Assembly (NCBI GenBank): GCA_019648995.1
Contig: BLXT01002514.1
Coordinates: 867,591-887,904 of the forward strand
Reading direction: 5' to 3'
Source of the DNA: Plakobranchus ocellatus
Lineage: Eukaryota; Mollusca; Gastropoda; Plakobranchidae
DNA length: 20,314 bases
The notes beneath the pieces were generated by a model, which was not told the DNA's origin, searched no databases, and worked only from the letters and a program-made list of their open reading frames with translations. Shown one piece after another: positions 1-9,330 of this stretch. Numbering within the stretch: position 1 is the first letter of the stretch; each line of letters opens with the position of its first letter. The position numbers were made by a program, and so were the translations under genes.

Positions 1-54
<54 letters not shown>

Positions 55-114
55 TGTAGTCGTAGTAGTAGTAGTAGTAACAGCAGTAGCAGTAGCAGTA
101 GCAGTAGCAGCAGC

Positions 115-158
<44 letters not shown>

Positions 159-159
159 C

Positions 160-191
<32 letters not shown>

Positions 192-192
192 C
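1..192. repeat. (AGT)n trinucleotide microsatellite
   Basis: Nearly uninterrupted AGT units, with an AGC/AAC-interrupted stretch near 78-120. It runs off the left edge of the window, so its full length is unknown. Confidence 0.97.
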
Positions 193-859
193 TGTATTGT
201 AATTGTTATTTCTATCAATATAATTACCATTTTTATCAATATCATCATTACTGTTGGTTTTTTTTACTTAATAACAATACTAACATTGACGTGTGAACCA
301 TAAAGGAAGTGAGAAGCCTAGCACTGCAACTAATCAATAAACGTGGAATATATTTTGAGGTAAAGGTTAGAAAATATAAACAAAAAACGAAATACCCCGA
401 CAGAATTGAAAAAAAGTTAGGCAGCTCAACTGAAAAGGAACACCGTGCGCACCTGAGAGCTGAGGACGAAAGGGGAAAACCAACAAGGAAAACATAGACA
501 CAGAGAACCATGAAAGCTAGAAAACCCCGTAGCAAAAGAAGAGATAAAAAAAAGTTTACTTTAGCTGTTCCAATCACAAAGGAGCTCCGAAAATTATGGC
601 ATTCACTCAAAAATTAACAATGTGGGACAGAGATACTGGACGAGCAAGTAGCGACATATTCAGCGATACGTTTGAAAAATACGAGCATTTAGACATATAT
701 TATGGTGAGCTCATGGCTATTCCAAACCTCAGACAACCTAACTAGTTACTGAGATGTGTAAGTCACGGATTTGGGGTTCCGTTCACCCATTGCTAGCAGC
801 AACTAGTTTATGAATATGTATCTCGCTTTCGCAGTATGTTCTCTGCACCTCCACGCATA
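193..859. other. AT-rich region upstream of gene A; no supported gene
   Basis: No convincing gene is visible. A Lys/Arg-rich open frame lies on the + strand at about 309-497, and basic codons continue past its stop to about 610. It matches nothing I recognise and could be a decayed element. Bases ~670-765 align with the reverse complement of ~20010-20105 (shared words such as CAGACAACC and TTACTGAGATGTGTAAG), which puts the outer edge of the palindrome here. Any promoter or 5' leader exon of gene A would have to lie here or further left, but I cannot point to one. Confidence 0.5.
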
Positions 860-923
860 TTCAAACATGTATCAAAATGCATGGAAAATATGCGGGTAAA
901 ACACTTTAATACTGACCAATTTT

Positions 924-955
924 TCTTTTCTATCTTCTGTCGGCCTGTGTGTAGG
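924..955 (+). promoter_or_regulatory. 3' splice site of a 5'-UTR intron, gene A
   Basis: A pyrimidine-rich run leads into GTGTGTAG one base before the ATG, and CTGAC just upstream (within TACTGAC) fits a branch point. Gene C has the same arrangement (TGTGTGTAG then GATG). The leader exon is therefore probably further upstream and was not located. The apparent in-frame coding extension upstream of the ATG in gene A (from 836) is probably intron. Confidence 0.62.
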
Positions 956-3013
956 ATGCGTGCCTTAACCATTCTCCTGCTAGTCGTGGCGGCAAGCCTC
1001 GTGGTGGTCGTGTCGGGTGACGAGGAAAAACACAGAGAAAAGCGCTTATTCGGAGGCTTCATGAAAATGGTGAATCAGTTCAAGGACAGGATCTCGGGCG
1101 TTGCCAAGGATGTTGGAAAAGCCGCCAAATCTGCTACCCGTTGGGGCTACAAATGGACCTCCGATTTTTCACGTGATCAATTTATAGGCGCCAGACAATC
1201 ATTCAGGAAAATCGTACCTAAAGGTAAGCGTGAACTTTCAACCGAATTCCAAGATCGGAAAATACGTTCAAGAGAAGCTTTTAGCTTAATGGAGACTAGT
1301 AACACTTAATTATAAGCAAACTCCTCTGCAAGATTATTACCGAATCCTATCTAATGAATGGTGCAGTTCAAACTTCAAACTGCTGTAGCAATCTTTAATA
1401 TTTTCAAGTGATTTTTTCCCTTTAAAGACACAGTTAAAAAATGACGGCTACCCTGTCCCAAACTTTGTATCAGCTTAAGCAATAACATTTCTGACAATAA
1501 CTTTTGACTTTTATATTCACGTGTCTAAAACGTGTGCAGCAATTTTATAGCTGATGAACGAGAACAGGGATTTTAGATTCTTTTAAAATAACTTATGTTC
1601 CAATTTCATGATTGGTCATAGTTCTATTCAATGACCTCAAATTCAATAATTTGAAAATGCGCAAGAAGTTGTTGGAGGTAAAACTCGTACAAAAAGAACA
1701 TGCATTTTTTGGGGAGAAGTCTGTTACAAATTTGGAACATACATTTTTAGAGGATACACAATCATCTTGAGAGCCTTATGTTACTGTTCTGCCAAATCGG
1801 TCATTTTGAGCCAGTACAAGAAGTCCAAATCAGAAATGACGCCTTTCTTTTTTAATAATTCTGTTTTCACATGAGACATATTAAAAGAATTTATCAGCTC
1901 TACCACAATTCAACCAAAATGAAATCTCCAATGAAAATTTCAAATTTGGTAGCTTACACACCAACGTAAATGAACAGGCAGGTGACCCACTAGAGCTTTC
2001 AAAAACTTGACCCTGAGGTAAAAACCTAATCTACGATGGGTCGTCACGGTGATCTGAAGACGTGTCTTATGTTGGCATCACTGGACACAGACCTTAATAA
2101 GCTCAGCAATTTGTCTGCTCTTAGTCCTAACTATATTTATAAGGTCAAACTTTTAAAACCAATAAACAAATCAAAGATATAAAAAAGGCAAAGAACAAAA
2201 TTTTACTATAGACTATAAAGCAAGGAAAATACCATGTAAGCTTGAAGTTCTAACTTAGTTAATTGTTTGTTTTTGTTTTATATCTTTTCAAAACTCTTAA
2301 GTGGAGTTTAGAAAGGCTGTTACTGCGCTGACGACTGTTCTTGACTCTGGATTCGTCAATTCGTTGTGTCGTTTTAGCTGCGCTTCTGCTGCAAGCACTG
2401 TGTTCCAATCATCTTCGCCAGTAGCACAGACTCGTGCGGGCAATACGGCTAAAATTGGCTGTGGCCCTGTTTGTAATGGGTGAGTTTTTTTTGAAAGTTA
2501 CATCATTATGAGAAATTTCTACCATAACTGAGGGGGTATAATTTTATCTCCATTTTATTTATATATTTACTTACATGCTTCATACATTTAAAAAAAAAAC
2601 TATGGTTCTCCTAATTTTTGAAACACTGTTATAAAATACACACACACACACACACACACACACAAAGAGGAAACGACAAGAGAGAAAAAGAAAAATAAAC
2701 AATTAAAAAAAAAGAACCAGCAAACAGTATTTAAACAATTTAAAACAAAACAAAACAATTTAAACTAACAAAGCAAAAGCAAACAGGTAGGTTTAGCGTA
2801 AATCATTTCTTTCATGAAAATCATAAGTTTTGTTTCGTTTTCTCTTTTCGTTTATTATACTTGAACAGTTTGAGAAAAAAAAGATCAGACGACATGATTT
2901 ATCTCTAACGAAAATTCTTCTCACCCTCTTCAGCCCCGTCTTTCTCTTTCTTTACATTATAGCATAAAAGACGAACTTTCGTTATAATGTACAACACACC
3001 CATACATACATAC

Positions 3014-3069
<56 letters not shown>

Positions 3070-3111
3070 ATATGCATGTATTTTTATACACACACGCAAA
3101 TATATATATAT

Positions 3112-3142
<31 letters not shown>

Positions 3143-3248
3143 TATTTTATATATATAATTTATAGCCTACATATATAGCGCTTCTTACAAGATTCTCCCT
3201 TTATTTAACAGAGGTATCGCAAAAATGAGAGACGTTGCTTCTGTCTAG
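956..3248 (+). CDS. Gene A: secreted Cys-framework precursor, three exons
   Basis: Coding exons are 956-1223, 2302-2479 and 3212-3248. Introns 1224-2301 (GTAAGC...TTAAG) and 2480-3211 (GTGAGT...AACAG) have phases 1 and 2, and the joined frame is open for 160 residues to TAG at 3246. The start is the ATG directly after a conserved 3' splice site; paralogue C has the same start. Residues 1-21 are a signal peptide with a Leu/Val core. Residues 22-30 are charged and end in R-E-K-R, a furin-type site. Residues 31-67 are cationic with regular hydrophobic spacing. Cysteines lie at 112, 116, 143 and 147 (C-x3-C, x26, C-x3-C). Exon 3 adds 11 residues. C is 142/160 identical with the same exon sizes and phases, which is strong evidence for a real gene. 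I recognise no family; a defence, venom or reproductive secreted peptide is inference only. Confidence 0.87.
1224..2301 (+). other. Intron 1 of gene A
   Basis: A 1078-bp phase-1 intron. It aligns in patches with intron 1 of gene C (18900-17729) over most of its length, for example near 1340-1530 and 1590-1800. The last 200 bases before exon 2 are shared among copies A, B and C. No other gene is seen inside. Confidence 0.75.
2638..2664. repeat. (CA)n microsatellite in intron 2 of gene A
   Basis: About 13 CA units. The matching positions in copies B and C lack a CA tract. Confidence 0.95.
3000..3172. repeat. (TA)n-rich microsatellite in intron 2 of gene A
   Basis: Compound TA/CATA/TATATG repeat shortly before exon 3. 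A pure TA tract occupies the matching place in gene C (16549-16601). Short open frames over it on both strands are low-complexity artefacts. Confidence 0.95.
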
Positions 3249-3425
3249 ATGGCTACCATCAAGGAAATGTAAAACATTGAGGAAAAGCACGGAAGGAGGA
3301 GCTGAAGTTCTGGTATATGATTGTAGACAGCGATAGAGAGAGTGTGTTCAGCCATAGTAATTCCGTTTGCGGCCATATCCCAATGCTTACTTTATCCGTG
3401 TTTACAACTGAGATACTTTATCAAA

Positions 3426-3449
3426 AATAAATTTGAAATGGTAAATAAA
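3426..3449 (+). terminator. Polyadenylation signals of gene A
   Basis: AATAAA at 3426-3431 and again at 3444-3449, about 180-200 bases after the stop. The first is conserved at the same relative place in gene C (reverse complement of 16290-16295). The intervening 3' UTR is also well conserved between the two genes. Confidence 0.65.
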
Positions 3450-4480
3450 AAAATTTCGCCTATTTTTTTCTTTTATCTTTGAAATGATTATAGTGAAGCT
3501 TAGAAAATGATCGTCTTTTTCACTTAAATCGTCGTAAGATCCATAGTAATACCTCTATAATACATTGATAATGATCATAGCAAAATTACAAACAATTCAC
3601 CACTTTTTATTTTTATCTTTCTTATGATCATATTTAAACTTTGAGAATGTTCGCTTCGTTATGTTATCTTTGTAAAAGACATAGCGAAGCTAAAATCTTA
3701 GAGCTGCCACCTTGTGTTGTTACATTGATATTTTTATTTCGCACAAGTCAAGGCTCTTGAATTGAATTTATTGAAACTCTCATTTGACACACAAGAACTT
3801 ATGTTAATAAAAATGTATTTGCACTGATAAAATAATTTTGATATGTCTATTTCTTTATCACACAAAACCTCAAACATATCAACATTTAAAAAAATGAAAT
3901 AGTAAAGCGAGCAGTGAAAGGCAACCATAAATAGGCTAAAGTTTATGATGACATATTGAGAGGTCTTTTAAAATAATTATTATGATTGTATGATTCTATG
4001 AAGCCCTGCATTATTAAAAGTTTCACGAACAAATAATATAAAGGTGACTCCCCCTCCCCCTCAATCATATACTGCTCAATGATATTCTTTTGCTTTGAAT
4101 GAAATTACAACCAGGACTAGGTCTTTACAAGGCATTCGAAAATTGTAACAGGCCCCTACGAGGTATTGGAAAATTGTAACGAGTCTTTATGAGGCATTGG
4201 GAACTTGTAAGCTGTATAGAATACTTTTACAGCATAAGAAACTTGATTTGAGGCCTGTTGAAAATGTAGCGCACAAAGTATGCGTTAATAAACATATTTG
4301 GTAAAAGAGCAAAAAAGAAATTATAGGCAGAAAATTCGCGCATGCTAAAACTAACGTTGTGAGTAGTAAGAAAATCAAGTGCAGCAGCTTTCGCTGAATC
4401 AGATAAGAAAACGGAACAATGCTAGGAATACTAAACAGATGTGCTGTGTTTCAAAGATGGCAGGGGTTCAAAACTTGAAA
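3450..4480. other. Non-coding DNA between gene A and LINE relic
   Basis: No gene seen. Bases ~3480-3880 align with the reverse complement of ~16200-15840 in the right arm. From ~3885 to ~4540 there is no counterpart in the right arm, where flanking homology is joined directly. Because LINE sequence appears to continue upstream of 4540 on the left, a right-arm deletion is more likely than a left-arm insertion. Confidence 0.6.
4120..4212. repeat. Short tandem repeat, about 31-bp period, three units
   Basis: Units starting near 4120, 4151 and 4182 share the pattern GTCTTTA-GAGGCATTGG-AATTGTAA with substitutions. A weaker fourth copy may follow at about 4220. It lies in the part absent from the right arm. 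Confidence 0.6.
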
Positions 4481-5925
4481 TAAGGGGAAACCTTAAGGTT
4501 CCAACTCTCCTCAAAGAAGGGAAGAAATATATAAGATGAAGAATAGAAACGCCACAGGACAAGATAACATACCATTACAAAAAATTAAAGCATCAGCAAA
4601 CATGGGAATAGATCTGATAACAAAGCGGTTAAATGTGATATGTATAATGGTACAGTCTTAAAGGATCTTTGTAAATCTGTTTTTATAGAACTGCATAAAA
4701 CAGCGGAAGCAACAAAATTTGAACTTAATCACACCACCAGTTTCATGAACCATTTTACAAAAATACTGTTTAAAATTTTGATGCATAAAATGTGCAAAAG
4801 TCTAAAACCGGAAATACCCACCAAAAAATAGTTTTGTGCCAGATGAAAGGACTAGATATGAAACATTATTCGAAGATCTATAGGGATGCAAAAAGATCTC
4901 CATTAATGTTACATTGGTTATTCTAAGGCCTTTGACAAAGTAAAACAAACAGAGCTATTTCCTATGCCAGAAAAATTGGACACTGGTAGTTAAAATTTGA
5001 GAGTCATTTGAAAGCTATTTGAAGTAATTTGATCAAACTGCATCTGTAGGAAATAGAAAAGAATATAATGCTTTGGAAACCATACTAAAAGTTGTAAAGC
5101 AGGGATGAGTAATGTCTCCTAATCTGTTTAAAGTATGAAAAGAAATAATCTACACAATACTTCTGGGTTGAAAGTAAATGGAAAAAATTATCCCGGGTAA
5201 GCGAATGAATGAAAAAAAACCCAAAACCGAAGGACAATCTTCTTAGCAGAAGAGAAGAATAAAAAAAACTCACAAAGTTCAAATATACGTATCTTTGCTT
5301 TCTGATGTTTCAAATGGTAGAAGGACAAGTGAAATAGGAAAAAAATATATATGGACAGAAAATACATTACAAAAATTTAAATCAGTATTGGCAAATAGAA
5401 ACATAATTATGGACAACATAATAAGGATAATAAAAACATATATATCGTCAGTATTTATACAGAAATACTTTATGAGAGGAAAATCAAAAATATTTGTGTT
5501 TTTCATATTTTTTACCAATATCACCCGGAGAAAAATTAAAGTTGCCTATGTTTTAATTTTAGTATTTTCTTCCAATATAATCAATAAACAAGCAAACACA
5601 CAAAAAAACTTGGTGAAGTGTACATGTGATTTATCAGAAGAATGATGAGCTTCTTTCAGTAGCTTAACTTGAGCGGCCATGAATTAAAATCATAAAACCA
5701 CCAAACGACGAAAGCAACTACAATTTCTTGCACACATTTACCGACCAGTTTAACTCATGGGTAATAGAGAATAGTAGCAGTTGCAGACTTATATGGTAAA
5801 TAGAGAACAGGTTTGAGTGGAGGTACAGATCGACCATGTGTTACAGACAGGAGACCTAAAGAAAAAGTTATTTACACGAAGAAGACTGAAGTGATCAGCG
5901 TTTAATATTCTTAGATGGTAAAATC
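4480..5925 (+). pseudogene. Decayed LINE reverse transcriptase, left arm
   Basis: Conceptual translation, with many stops and frame changes, follows a non-LTR retrotransposon reverse transcriptase. A segment near 4535 resembles the 'KNRKATGPDNIP'-type entry motif. A degraded 'RPLTK/SKAFDKV'-type segment lies near 4925. A decayed 'VKQG.VMSPNLF' block lies near 5095. The 3' portion is best preserved at 5295-5480, with the conserved 'NRN...KTY..SV' pattern downstream of the polymerase domain. The intervening YADD region is not recoverable. The right arm carries the same relic at 14170-15830, so insertion preceded duplication. The clade cannot be assigned by eye. It is not functional. Confidence 0.68.
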
Positions 5926-6367
5926 TAAATGTTGTGGAGACGTTTGAAGCAACCCGTACGTCAGAGAATGTAAAGTTAATCCGGCAATGTTATTGGCTTA
6001 CGAAAAAGCTCTTCAGTCTAGTAGAGTATCTCATCAAGAATGAAGCGGGAAACCTCTGTTTGACTAGGACAGCTTTCATATGTAGAAGACAACCTCTTCA
6101 AAAGACAATTTCCCAAGAGACTTATTTTTGGCGTGGTAGACAGTGTCACTTTAAGCAAGGCTTACAAGAAGAATGGCTTTCATTTAAAGCAAAATTTCAT
6201 TAATTACCTCAGCCTATGTGTGGATGGTAGACAGGTTCCTTAATGCCACAAACACGGGCGATTGACAAAGATCTTTGAGCTCGTAGTTATAAGTTAATCT
6301 TCTCTGGCACCGGGATAGTCTGGAAAGGTAAAGGATTGATATTTCGTATGAGCATTATGGAAAAGCT
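5925..6367 (+). pseudogene. Truncated Maverick/Polinton-associated capsid-like relic, left arm
   Basis: The translation, with stops and frame changes, resembles the middle of proteins commonly annotated 'uncharacterized protein F54H12.2-like', which occur in Maverick/Polinton (adintovirus-like) elements and are regarded as virion jelly-roll proteins. The clearest part is about 6060-6240, ending in a conserved 'LCVDG.QVP'-type segment. It stops at about 6367, where copy B begins. The right-arm counterpart continues about 230 bp further. The assignment rests on remembered family character, not on a search, and the gene is dead. Confidence 0.5.
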
Positions 6368-7290
6368 GATGCACACTCGCCTTGAGAACCTTATCTTACT
6401 GTTCCTCCAAATCGGCCAGTAAACCTGTTTAAGAAACTACTCAATACAGCCACCCTCTATTGTTGAGCATGATTTTTCTGTAAAAATTCTCCATCTTTGG
6501 TCATTTTAAGCCAGTAGAGGAAGCCTTTATCAGAATTCACACCTTCTCTATCGATGTTGCTTTGACAGGACATTTATTTATAAAAGAGGCAAAGAACCAA
6601 ATTTTACCATAGACTATTAAGCAAGGAAAATACCATGTAAGCTTGAAGTCCTAGCTTAACTAATTGTTTCTTTTTCGTTTATTTTCTCTCAAAACTCTAA
6701 AGTGGATTTCAGAAAGGCTGTTTCTGCGCTGTCGACTGTTCTTGACTCTGGATTCGTCAATTCGTTGTGTCGTTTTAGCTGCGTCTCTGCTGCGCAAAGT
6801 GTATTCGCATCATCTTCGCAAGGAGCACAGACTCGTGCGGACAATACGGCTAAAATTGGCTGTGGTCCTGTTTGTAATGGGTGAGTTGCATTTGCGTTAG
6901 ATCATTATGGAGAAGTTCTATCATAACTGAGGGGGTATAATTTTATCCTCAATTTTATTTATCTATCATTTTGTATGATCTATAAAAAAAAAAAAAATTC
7001 AACTACACTGTGGTTCTAGTAATTTTTAAAACACTGCAAAACCACACAAAACAATAATAATAAAAAAAAAGAAAGCAAACGACAAATGAGAAAGAAAAAA
7101 AAAAACATAAAACAAAACAAATAATCAAAAAAAGGAGCCAGCAAACAATACTGAAAGAATTTGAAACAAAATCAATTAAACTAACCAACCAAAAACGAAC
7201 AGGCAAGTTTAGCGAAATGATTTCATAAAAATTATCCTTTTTTCTTCCGTTTTCTTTTTTTATTTTAATGAGCAGTTTCGGCAAAAAAAA
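6368..7290 (+). repeat. Unit B: third copy of exon 2 with intron flanks
   Basis: From the junction GATGCACACTCGCC at about 6368, this segment is colinear with the reverse complement of 18062 to about 17140 (gene C). It includes the last ~330 bases of intron 1, exon 2 and ~400 bases of intron 2. It also matches ~1740-2900 of gene A, but C is the closer relative in the intron. No copy of exon 1 or exon 3 accompanies it in the window. Confidence 0.88.
6703..6880 (+). pseudogene. Orphan exon 2 (copy B) of the Cys-framework precursor
   Basis: A 178-base open exon with intact acceptor (CTAAAG) and donor (GTGAGT) and the same phases as exon 2 of genes A and C. All four cysteines are kept (C-x3-C, C-x3-C). 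It differs from C mainly in the stretch between the cysteine pairs. Exon 1 and exon 3 are missing between 3250 and 13500, and joining it after exon 2 of A would shift the frame. It is most simply a gene fragment. Use as an alternative exon would need a matching exon 3 to its right on the + strand, and none is visible. The absence of stops suggests recent origin or some form of constraint. Confidence 0.72.
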
Positions 7291-7297
7291 GATATAG

Positions 7298-7335
7298 GAG
7301 GAGCAGGAGGAGGAGGAAGAAGAAGAAGAAGAAGG
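7298..7335. repeat. GGA/GAA trinucleotide repeat
   Basis: Purine-rich AGGAGG then GAAGAA units, just after the end of unit B. Confidence 0.9.
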
Positions 7336-7519
7336 CTTTAATTTTCTTGCTTATCGTCACAATTTATATAGGTTGTTTAATGTGTAAATTTTATAATCAA
7401 CATCTACGCCAAGATTATCGTGAAAGCAAAAACAAAAAGAAAAAATCATTCAATATGAGAACTATGATGCAGATAAAGCGTCCTGGACGAGACAGAGTGT
7501 GAGAAAATGAAAGAGGGGA

Positions 7520-7636
7520 CAGAAAAAGAGAGAGGGAGAGAGGGAGATAATTACATTACACATTTAGAAAAAGAAATTTAGAGGCACAGAAAATTAAAAT
7601 GTAGACAGACAAGTTAATTGACAGAGAGAAAAAGAC

Positions 7637-7687
<51 letters not shown>

Positions 7688-7765
7688 GGGGGGGGAGAGA
7701 GGGAGAGGGGGGAGAGAGAGAGAGAGAGGGAGAGGGAGAGAGAGAGAGAGAGAAAGAGAGAGGTC
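7520..7765. repeat. (GA)n microsatellite tract
   Basis: GA repeats at 7520-7551 and densely at 7636-7765, interrupted by runs of G. Open frames across it on both strands are low-complexity artefacts. Confidence 0.95.
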
Positions 7766-7859
7766 AAGCAAATTTTATCAATATTTACAGTTTCATTAAC
7801 AAGGCAATTTGAGCATAGCACCTGCATCACCGACTTCAAGTTAAATTGAGCTGCGCTTA

Positions 7860-8296
7860 ACATTGTGAGTTACACTTTTACTGAACTGAACTTAAGATAT
7901 CTGCACCAACATTTTCGCTCCCTTTCATGCATTCGACATTAAAAATAGATGATTATGAAATAAAGCCCACCTTATTATTCTTAGTTTTTCAAACTTAACT
8001 TCATTCAAATTCTGCAAGGAGCCAAATCTTTTCGCACAGTAGTCTCTTTATCGTAAAGATACCATGCAAATCTTTTAATTCCCCAAACAATAGCTAGGGC
8101 TTCTCTCTCTATCAACAAATGTTTTTTCTTTTTTTCCTGACAACCTTTTACTCGCGTATGCCACAGAGAATGACTCACCCTGATTTTCTGTATGAGAGCA
8201 GCATCAAGGCCACGGTCAGATGCGTCCCTTCTGAGGACAAACTTAGTATCTTTGTCGGGCAGGTGCAGGAGGAGATCAGATTTCACTGCCATTTTT
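7860..8296 (-). pseudogene. Retroelement RNase H relic
   Basis: The segment 'FVLRRDASDRGLDAALIQ' holds the first catalytic Asp context of Ty3/gypsy RNase H. A shifted segment reads 'SVAYASKRLSG', and the original frame resumes with 'EREALAIVWGIKRF..YLYDKE'. The tail to about 7860 fits the end of pol ('RIIRWALF' ... degraded 'KGxxNVxADYLS'-type end). Frame shifts are visible near 8190 and after 8020. No integrase follows. Confidence 0.78.
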
Positions 8297-8304
8297 ATAG
8301 AATG

Positions 8305-8522
<218 letters not shown>

Positions 8523-9330
8523 GAGCATCAGCCGATGTTACCGGTTCGGTTGCCCTTTAAGTACCGAATCAGATAATTAGGAATAAATTGTTTGTAATAA
8601 CCAACTAATCTTAAAAATATACGAACCTACCTCTTGGTATTAAGTCTCAGCGCAAACCGAAATTTCTCTACATTCTAACCCTGAAGGCCGATTGCTCCCT
8701 CCCCAAGTCGGTGACCACGGAAGTCGAACACTCATGCTCCAGGGATGCACTTTGCTGGTCTCACGGTAAAGTTTGCTTGCTGAAGCCGTCCGAAGAACTC
8801 CCTCACAATCCTCAGAAGTTCTCCCAATTCAGCATGTGAATCAATAAGTCATCTACGTAGTCCACCATGAGGTCTATCCCTTTCATTTACATCTTCACAA
8901 CGCGGGTCAGCATTGCTCCAGGATTCATCATCCCAAATGGCATCCTCATTTACTAGTAGTGACGGTCCATTGTCATAAACGCGGTCTCTGGAATATCTTT
9001 TTGAAGGACAGGTATCTGCCAGTAGCTCTTGCTCAGCTCTATCTTTGAGCAATACCCGTCGTTCCCCATGCCCTGGAATACATCAGCAGGTAGTATCATG
9101 GGGTGAGGATCGAACGCGATTAGTATGTTCAACTGCCCGTGGTCAATGCAGACACTATTAGAGCTGTCTTTCTTCTTCACCACGACGACCGGGGATGCGT
9201 AAGGAGAATTGTTCTTCCTGATGATTCCCAAATTATCCATATCCTCAAGCTCGTCGCACAACGTCTGCCTCATAACATAAGGTAAAAGATATAGGCGATG
9301 TAGTAGAGGTGTTGATGACGTCAACGCGAT
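8523..9330 (-). pseudogene. Ty3/gypsy reverse transcriptase relic
   Basis: Fingers and palm are clear at 9324-8953: 'LGIIRKNNSPYASPVVVVKKKD', then 'SKIELSKSYWQIPV'. After a frame shift, 'MPFGMMNPGA' follows (about 8945). The catalytic Y-V-D-D is intact at 8859-8848. The thumb/connection ('LQQANFTVRPAKC', '[10 protein letters not shown]') follows with further shifts and stops to about 8523. At least three frame changes and several stops rule out activity. Confidence 0.85.

Larger units (their letters stand above)
670..6367 (+). repeat. Left arm of large imperfect inverted repeat
   Basis: Reading rightwards, this arm matches the reverse complement of 20105-13740 in colinear order. Anchors are exon 1 (956 vs 19168), exon 2 (2302 vs 17728), exon 3 (3212 vs 16516), the AATAAA signal (3426 vs 16295), a decayed LINE (about 4540-5920 vs 15830-14170) and a capsid-like relic (about 5925-6367 vs 14170-13745). 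From the ATG to the inner end the arms are nearly equal in length, about 5.4 kb. Arm-specific changes include about 650 bp around 3885-4540 present only here. The arm ends abruptly at about 6367, where exon-2-unit sequence B begins. Confidence 0.88.

Noticed and set aside
836..1309. 157-codon single-exon reading of gene A
   Set aside because: The first 40 codons lie before a conserved splice acceptor and the codons after 1223 lie past a conserved donor. Gene C shows the same borders, so the single-exon reading is a composite of introns and exon 1.
2987..3178. Tyr-Ile repeat 'proteins' over the TA tract
   Set aside because: Low-complexity translation of (TA)n on both strands.
4120..4212. CRISPR-like array
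   Set aside because: Three contiguous degenerate 31-bp units without spacers in an animal genome; it is a plain tandem repeat.
2302..6880. Exon 2 of A and copy B spliced in series in one transcript
   Set aside because: Exon 2 leaves two bases over and B needs one, so joining them breaks the frame; exon 3 with a stop also lies between them.
6664..6900. 78-codon + strand frame over copy B (and its mirror at 17531-17767)
   Set aside because: It is an out-of-frame shadow of exon 2. It includes the intron splice sites and lacks the conserved cysteines.
7003..7284. 93-codon - strand frame rich in Phe, Cys and Leu
   Set aside because: Antisense to A-rich intron sequence of unit B; composition explains the apparent membrane-like protein.
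7556..7863. Leu-Ser and Arg-Glu repeat frames over the GA tract
   Set aside because: Low-complexity translation of (GA)n; part overlaps the end of the retroelement pol on the - strand.
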